Assembly: GCF_000430625.1 (NCBI RefSeq)
Contig: NZ_AUMJ01000028.1
Span: forward strand, 1-64,000
Reading direction: 5' to 3'
DNA length: 64,000 bases
Source of the DNA: Aneurinibacillus terranovensis DSM 18919
Lineage (GTDB): Bacteria; Bacillota; Bacilli; Aneurinibacillales; Aneurinibacillaceae
This document shows positions 59,858 through 64,000 of this stretch, piece after piece; the first letter of the stretch is position 1, and every line of letters starts with the position of its first letter. Under the pieces are notes generated by a model. It did not search any database, was not told where the DNA came from, and was given only the letters and a program-made list of their open reading frames with translations. A program made the translations under genes and the position numbers.

Positions 59858-60808
59858 ATGAACGCTCAACGTTTTTTTACCGGCCGGATGGGTTTGATCG
59901 CAACAGCTGTCTTTGTCTGCCTGCTGTGGGGCAGCGCTTTTCCTTTCATTAAATTAAGCTATAGTCTGCTCTCAATCGGAAAAGCCGAATCAAGCAAACA
60001 AATTCTGTTCGCGGGATACCGCTTTTTTATCGCCTCGGTGATGTTATTGATATTTCTCGTAAGCAAGCGGCAAAGTATTCGTTGCGTCAAAGGATCGCTG
60101 CCCGCGCTCCTTCAGGTAGGCCTTTTTCAAACAACTCTGCAATACATACTATTTTATATTGGTTTAAGCTACAGCACCGGTATCGAAGGATCGATTATTA
60201 CCGGTTCCGGAACTTTCTTTTCCGTTATACTCGCCCATTATATGTACGCAAATGACCGAATGAGCTGGCGCAAGGTCATCGGCCTTACGCTTGGATTTAT
60301 CGGGGTGGTGCTGGCAAGCAATCCAAGCGGGGAATGGAAGCCATCCTTCGGCCTCGGTGAATTCGCCTTATTAATCGCTGCTTTTTCTAACTCGCTGGGA
60401 GGAATTCTGGCTAAGAATAAAGCCGCTAAACTGGACACCGTCTATCTAACGTCCTACCAGATGATGCTAGGTTCGGTTGTCATGCTTATTATCGGGGGAA
60501 GCGGCGCGGGATATCTGCCTTTTCATTTTACAACGGTGACGTTTATGTACCTATTATACCTGGCATTTCTCTCAGCCGCCGGTTTCGCGTTATGGAACAC
60601 CCTATTAAAGTATAATAAGGTTGGAAAAGTCTCCATGTATTTTTTCCTCGTTCCCGTATTCGGCGTACTGCAATCCGTTTTATTTCTAGGCGAAACGCTT
60701 CACTCTGTTATTTTTATGTCCTTGGTACTCGTTGTTGCCGGAATTATCGTTGTTAATAATAAAGATAATTCGGTTATCGCCAACGCCAAGCCGCAGGCGC
60801 AGCGATAA
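59858..60808 (+). CDS. DMT-family (EamA) transporter
   Basis: This 316-residue exporter has ten transmembrane helices in two EamA repeats; the first repeat starts AVFVCLLWGSAFPFIKLSYSL and the second EFALLIAAFSNSLGGILAKNKA. Members of the drug/metabolite transporter superfamily move amino acids, nucleotides or drugs. Start at 59858 with AAAGGAGG. It stands alone between divergent genes and the rpsD leader. Confidence 0.85.
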   Translation: MNAQRFFTGRMGLIATAVFVCLLWGSAFPFIKLSYSLLSIGKAESSKQILFAGYRFFIASVMLLIFLVSKRQSIRCVKGSLPALLQVGLFQTTLQYILFYIGLSYSTGIEGSIITGSGTFFSVILAHYMYANDRMSWRKVIGLTLGFIGVVLASNPSGEWKPSFGLGEFALLIAAFSNSLGGILAKNKAAKLDTVYLTSYQMMLGSVVMLIIGGSGAGYLPFHFTTVTFMYLLYLAFLSAAGFALWNTLLKYNKVGKVSMYFFLVPVFGVLQSVLFLGETLHSVIFMSLVLVVAGIIVVNNKDNSVIANAKPQAQR

Positions 60809-60929
60809 CCTTAATCGCACTTGTGTATGTATGAAAGTTATAGATTCTTATACGCTGAGAAAAAGCCGCAACGGACATTGACTTCTATATCAAATAAGAT
60901 ATAATATTGTTTATGTGTGTAAGGGTAGC

Positions 60930-61113
60930 AATGATTGTAGGTAAAAACGTCAAGTCAAATCTTATTAGTTTCATCCCTTGAGACTGCGGCTGAACTTCTC
61001 AAGCGGAGCATGCGGCGGAAACGCTACCGTCCGAAGAGCATGTAGCTAAAAAAGGAACTAGCTTGGCGGAAGTAAACACCTATTAAATCTTAACAAAAGG
61101 AGAACGAACAAAC
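60930..61113 (+). promoter_or_regulatory. rpsD leader region
   Basis: A leader of roughly 180 nt precedes rpsD, with G+C-rich, hairpin-prone stretches (CTCAAGCGGAGCATGCGGCG and the following part to 61050). B. subtilis rpsD has a structured leader to which S4 protein binds and represses its own synthesis. I infer the same here; base pairing was not calculated. AAAGGAG is the ribosome site. Confidence 0.5.
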
Positions 61114-61710
61114 ATGGCACGTTACACTGGCCCACGCCACAAATTAGCTCGTCGTCTTGGCATTTCTCTTGACGGCACAGGAAAAGATATTAAGCGTAAT
61201 TTCCCGCCGGGACAACACGGACACGGTCGCCGGAAAATGAGCGAATATGCGCTCCAATTAACGGAGAAGCAAAAACTTCGCCACATGTACGGCATGATGG
61301 AAAAGCAGTTTCGCAAACTGTTTGATGATGCAGGTAAAATGAGCGGTGTTCACGGGGAAAACTTCATGAAGCTTCTCGAATCCCGTTTAGATAACGTTGT
61401 ATACCGTCTTGGCTTTGCATCGACTCGTCCGGCTGCGCGCCAATTAACAACACACGGTCATATTACCGTTAACGGCAAAAAAGTAAACATTCCGTCTTAC
61501 CGCGTGAAACCGGGCGATGTTATCGGCCTACGCGAGAAAAGCCGCAACCTTGGAATCGTTAAAGAATCTCTTGAAGCTCGCGCATTCCTGCCAAACTACC
61601 TGAGCTTTAACGATAGCCAATTAGAAGGAACCTTCGTTCGTCTTCCTGACCGCGAAGAACTTCCGGCTGAAATTAACGAAAAACTTATCGTTGAGTTCTA
61701 CTCTCGTTAA
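61114..61710 (+). CDS. rpsD: 30S ribosomal protein S4
   Basis: This 198-residue primary 16S rRNA-binding protein nucleates assembly of the 30S body and takes part in decoding fidelity. It starts [19 protein letters not shown]; the S4 RNA-binding domain [42 protein letters not shown] is intact. It has no cysteine zinc cluster near residues 9-31, so it is the zinc-free (C-minus) form. Monocistronic, with its own leader and a strong terminator. Confidence 0.98.
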   Translation: MARYTGPRHKLARRLGISLDGTGKDIKRNFPPGQHGHGRRKMSEYALQLTEKQKLRHMYGMMEKQFRKLFDDAGKMSGVHGENFMKLLESRLDNVVYRLGFASTRPAARQLTTHGHITVNGKKVNIPSYRVKPGDVIGLREKSRNLGIVKESLEARAFLPNYLSFNDSQLEGTFVRLPDREELPAEINEKLIVEFYSR

Positions 61711-61724
61711 TATTGAGCAAATCG

Positions 61725-61757
61725 AAAGGTTGGGAGCAATTTGCCCCAACCTTTTTC
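61725..61757 (+). terminator. Terminator after rpsD
   Basis: AAAGGTTGGG pairs with CCCCAACCTTTTT around an AGCAATTTG-type loop, 15 bp after the stop. Confidence 0.9.
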
Positions 61758-61861
61758 ACATTATCGTACGTGCCGTTCGATGTTCGGCGGTGGTTTTCTT
61801 TGTCCTCCTGTCCAACGTCGCCTGACTCTTTATGTCCCGCTATGTTCAGATCATGCGTAAT

Positions 61862-62026
61862 TTACTGTGTTGCCCTCTTTTTTCTCTTTTTCGAGAGGGC
61901 ATTAAATAAAGTCTGCTTTATTTCCTTTTTTGAGCATTCATATAGTTGACGGCCATTTATTTTAAATATACCCACCGCTAATAATCGATCGATATATTTT
62001 TCTGCGTTATTTTTTATTTCTTTCAT
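61862..62026 (-). CDS. Fur-regulated basic protein, FbpA-like (54 residues)
   Basis: This short gene has ATG at 62026 and AGAGGTG four bases upstream. The product reads MKEIKNNAEKYIDRLLAVGI, then FKINGRQLYECSKKEIKQTL, and ends in a strongly basic tail (SKKRKKRATQ). The pattern Y(I/L)I(D/N)KL(I/L)..G(V/I)FK...RQLYELT is that of the Fbp small basic proteins of Bacillus, which act with the FsrA sRNA in iron sparing. The fifth-position ELT is ECS here. I see no obvious Fur box upstream. It overlaps a possible terminator hairpin GCCCTC/GAGGGC. Confidence 0.65.
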   Translation of the reverse strand: MKEIKNNAEKYIDRLLAVGIFKINGRQLYECSKKEIKQTLFNALSKKRKKRATQ

Positions 62027-62221
62027 AAAGCACCTCTGCTATCTTTTATGGTTTTGCTTCTCCTTCCTTCAGCTTAATCATAGTTTATTTATGTTACAGC
62101 AATGTTATAAGCAAATAAAAAATTGCTGAATGTAGTGTTAAAACCTTCCTAATTCTTTCAGGAGATGGCCTTTTCTTCCTTCTATAAAGTTTTTGACGGG
62201 GAATAAAAACACTTCTTATAT

Positions 62222-62386
62222 GAAGAATTAACTTCTTTTCCAGCTACCCGTTTAGCCGCGGAAAGAGCTTATCAAATGGACGAACTCCAACCTGGTGACA
62301 TTAATTTTGTTACAGTGCACGATTGCTTCACCATCGCGGAAATCGTAGCTACAGAAGACCTGGTTTTTTTCAATCCTGCAGCATGA
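62222..62386 (+). pseudogene. C-terminal remnant of a SCP-x/thiolase-family gene
   Basis: The open stretch reads EELTSFPATRLAAERAYQMD, then NFVTVHDCFTIAEIVATEDL and stops soon after. This is the conserved VHDCFTIAEI segment of thiolases of the lipid-transfer/acetyl-CoA acetyltransferase group. Only about 54 codons remain; upstream there are stops in all frames and no start. It is a deletion remnant, not a working gene. Confidence 0.75.
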
Positions 62387-62397
62387 CAATTGTTTCT

Positions 62398-63753
62398 TTA
62401 TTGTTGTTGCTCCCACCTTTTTATCTTTTTAATTAGTGTTGAATGATCAATTCCTAAGTATTTAGAGGCTTGTCGAAGTGACGAATGATTCACTACCGCT
62501 TCTCTAACAATTTGCTTTTCAATCTGTTCCATTCTCTTTTTCAAATTCGACATAGATTTGTGAAGAGAATATTGGACTCGATATGGCAAGTGATATGGTT
62601 CAATACATCCATCCGGTATCGATGTAACAATATTTTCCATTACATTTTTTAGCTCGCGGACATTTCCTGGCCATTCATACTCGTTGAGACACCTTTTTGT
62701 CTCTTGTGTCATTTCTTTATGAACTCTATACTTCTGACAAAAATAATCAAAATAGTGTTCAATAAGAATTTCTATATCCTCCCTCCTTTGAGCCAAGGAA
62801 GGAATTTGAATTTCAATAACTGAGATTCGATAATACAAATCTTCTCTGAATTTCTTTTGTTCTATTAAAGAAGTAATATTTTGATTGGTTGCACTAATGA
62901 TGCGGATATCCACTGGAATGGAGTCTTCTCCACCAATTCTCCTTATCTTTTTTTCCTGGATAGCTCGTAAAAGTTTAACTTGAAGCTGAACTGGCATCTC
63001 ACCAATTTCATCTAGCATTAGTGTTCCTTCATTTGCTAATTCCAACAGACCAATTTTCCCTTCCCGGCGTGCTCCAGTAAAGGCACCCGATTCATAACCA
63101 AAAAATTCGGATTCTAATAGAGTTTCAGGGATAGCTCCACAATTAACTTTAATAAAGGGCTTATCTTTTCGATCACTCAAATGATGAATTAAATTTGCTA
63201 TAACTTCCTTCCCTGCACCAGAAGGCCCCGTTAGTAAGACACTCGTTGGAAAAGGGGCTACCTGTTCAATTTTTTCATAGATTTTCTTCATGCTAATACT
63301 TTTAAATAAGAATTTATTTTCCTCTTGATCTGTTGTAAAGGAGAACCGGTAATTTTGCATTTGAGAGAATGTTTTCGTTTTGCTTAATTCATTTTGTAAT
63401 ATGTTTAATTTGGTTACATCTCGTACGCTAGTAACAATCATTTCGATGTTTCCTTCAGCATCAAAAACCGGATTTCCAGTTGCAATTACTTCTTTAATCT
63501 GTTTGATCTTTTGTAAGAGAGAAATTTTTTTCTTTGCCTGTAGTACTTGAAGAGATACAGATTCGTTAAGATACCCTTCGTCTATCAAATCTTGCATGTG
63601 CCGCCCTACAAGAACTTCACGGGAAAAGCCCGTAATTTGTTCATACGCTTTATTTACAAAAAGAGTAATACCGCGACGATCCACTACATAAATGCCATCC
63701 GTGGAAAATTCGAGAATGGCCATCAATTGTTCGTTATTCAAAGTACGTACCAT
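62398..63753 (-). CDS. Sigma-54-dependent activator with PAS domain (RocR/BkdR-like)
   Basis: This 451-residue enhancer-binding protein has an N-terminal PAS domain (about 8-115, DGIYVVDRRGITLFVNKAYEQITGFS), a central AAA+ domain (about 140-370) with Walker A TGPSGAGKE, the sigma-54 contact ESGAFTGARREG, Walker B LANEGTLMLDEIGEM, and a C-terminal Fis-type HTH (SSLRQASKYLGIDHSTLIKKIKRW). ATP hydrolysis opens sigma-54 promoters. It is divergent from a -24/-12 promoter at 63941 with two dyad sites between, so it is likely the activator of the gene beyond the right edge. The signal is unknown. Confidence 0.93.
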   Translation of the reverse strand: MVRTLNNEQLMAILEFSTDGIYVVDRRGITLFVNKAYEQITGFSREVLVGRHMQDLIDEGYLNESVSLQVLQAKKKISLLQKIKQIKEVIATGNPVFDAEGNIEMIVTSVRDVTKLNILQNELSKTKTFSQMQNYRFSFTTDQEENKFLFKSISMKKIYEKIEQVAPFPTSVLLTGPSGAGKEVIANLIHHLSDRKDKPFIKVNCGAIPETLLESEFFGYESGAFTGARREGKIGLLELANEGTLMLDEIGEMPVQLQVKLLRAIQEKKIRRIGGEDSIPVDIRIISATNQNITSLIEQKKFREDLYYRISVIEIQIPSLAQRREDIEILIEHYFDYFCQKYRVHKEMTQETKRCLNEYEWPGNVRELKNVMENIVTSIPDGCIEPYHLPYRVQYSLHKSMSNLKKRMEQIEKQIVREAVVNHSSLRQASKYLGIDHSTLIKKIKRWEQQQ

Positions 63754-63801
63754 TCCGTCCCTCCCACTACGTCAAACTGGATGGTGAATTGCATCAACTA
63801 T

Positions 63802-63888
63802 GCTGAAAATTCTCACCACTAATAAATTATAAAGATAAATTTATCGTTTGTAAACCCTTACACCGTCCTTTTGGTGAAATTTTTCACC
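63802..63888 (+). promoter_or_regulatory. Two upstream activator dyads for the sigma-54 activator
   Basis: GGTGAAATTTTTCACC (63873-63888) is a near-perfect dyad; GCTGAAAATTCTCACC (63802-63817, complement GGTGAGAATTTTCAGC) is a related copy with 12 of 16 matches. Centres are 71 bp apart, about seven helical turns. They lie between the activator gene and the -24/-12 promoter, so binding by that activator is inferred. Confidence 0.6.
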
Positions 63889-63940
63889 GATTTTGTTGTA
63901 GCAGTACTTGGGTAACGCTGATTATCCTTACATTTATACA

Positions 63941-63957
63941 TTGGCATTATAATTGCA
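63941..63957 (+). promoter_or_regulatory. Sigma-54 (-24/-12) promoter of the gene right of the window
   Basis: TTGGCAT, N5 and TTGCA match the TTGGCAC-N5-TTGCW consensus with the invariant GG and GC at the right spacing. AGGAGG (63989-63994) is the ribosome site of a gene whose start codon lies just beyond position 64000. Confidence 0.85.
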
Positions 63958-64000
63958 TAACTAACATTGAATGTTAATTCAGCAAATTAGGAGGTTTATC

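Noticed and set aside
1-64000. CRISPR array, prophage or complete insertion sequence
   Set aside because: No regularly spaced repeats, phage genes or transposase frames were seen; only a MITE-like element and inverted repeats.

Overview
The window reads as chromosomal DNA of a low-to-moderate G+C, PHA-producing member of the Bacillales. The evidence is strong AGGAGG-type ribosome sites, frequent GTG/TTG starts, an S-layer homology protein, a class IV PHA locus (phaR/phaC type), and a Bacillus-like neighbourhood of cysteine desulfurase-thiI, ezrA, refZ, dgcP and rpsD. The genus cannot be fixed from this window; the gene set would fit Aneurinibacillus or a relative.

Layout. 1-200: promoter and leader of an rRNA operon that runs leftwards out of the window. 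0.4-10 kb: SLH protein, amino-acid permease, acyl-CoA synthetase, TerC protein, Crp-family regulator, PurU, FolE, a HesB-like gene with an in-frame TGA, and a Cof-type phosphatase. 10-16 kb: UbiD-family decarboxylase, UbiB-like kinase, MtnA and several very small genes. 16-20.8 kb: PHA locus, with phaJ, phaP and phaQ leftward and phaR, phaB and phaC rightward, closed by a MITE-like element. 20.8-31 kb: thiI and its cysteine desulfurase, a site-2 protease, an SDR, an acyltransferase, a secreted nuclease, a fatty-acid desaturase and a cold-shock protein. 31-35 kb: fixABCX (electron-bifurcating ETF), with a ferredoxin fused to the FixB subunit. 35-49 kb: an 11-gene leftward catabolic cluster with a TRAP transporter, Fe-alcohol and aldehyde dehydrogenases, acyl-CoA dehydrogenase, RraA-type aldolase, CoA-transferase, fumarate-reductase-like flavoprotein, enoyl-CoA hydratase, D-2-hydroxyacid dehydrogenase and a GntR regulator. 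49-62 kb: housekeeping block with a TPM-EzrA fusion, RefZ, the GAF/GGDEF protein DgcP and rpsD. 62-64 kb: a tiny Fur-regulated basic protein gene, a thiolase remnant, and a sigma-54 activator facing a textbook -24/-12 promoter whose gene lies just beyond the right edge.

How they work together. PHB synthesis (PhaB, PhaC/PhaR), its granule protein and regulator (PhaP, PhaQ) and a beta-oxidation link (PhaJ) sit with other acyl-CoA genes. The TRAP cluster looks like one regulon, because the same palindrome lies before its first gene (dctP) and before gntR. FixABCX would supply low-potential electrons.

Most notable: the HesB-like gene has its single in-frame TGA exactly where A-type Fe-S proteins carry their first conserved cysteine, followed at the right distance by a perfect 7-bp hairpin with a GG-starting loop. 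That makes it a candidate selenocysteine gene. Other highlights are the twin GntR operators of the uncharacterised TRAP pathway and the TPM-EzrA fusion.
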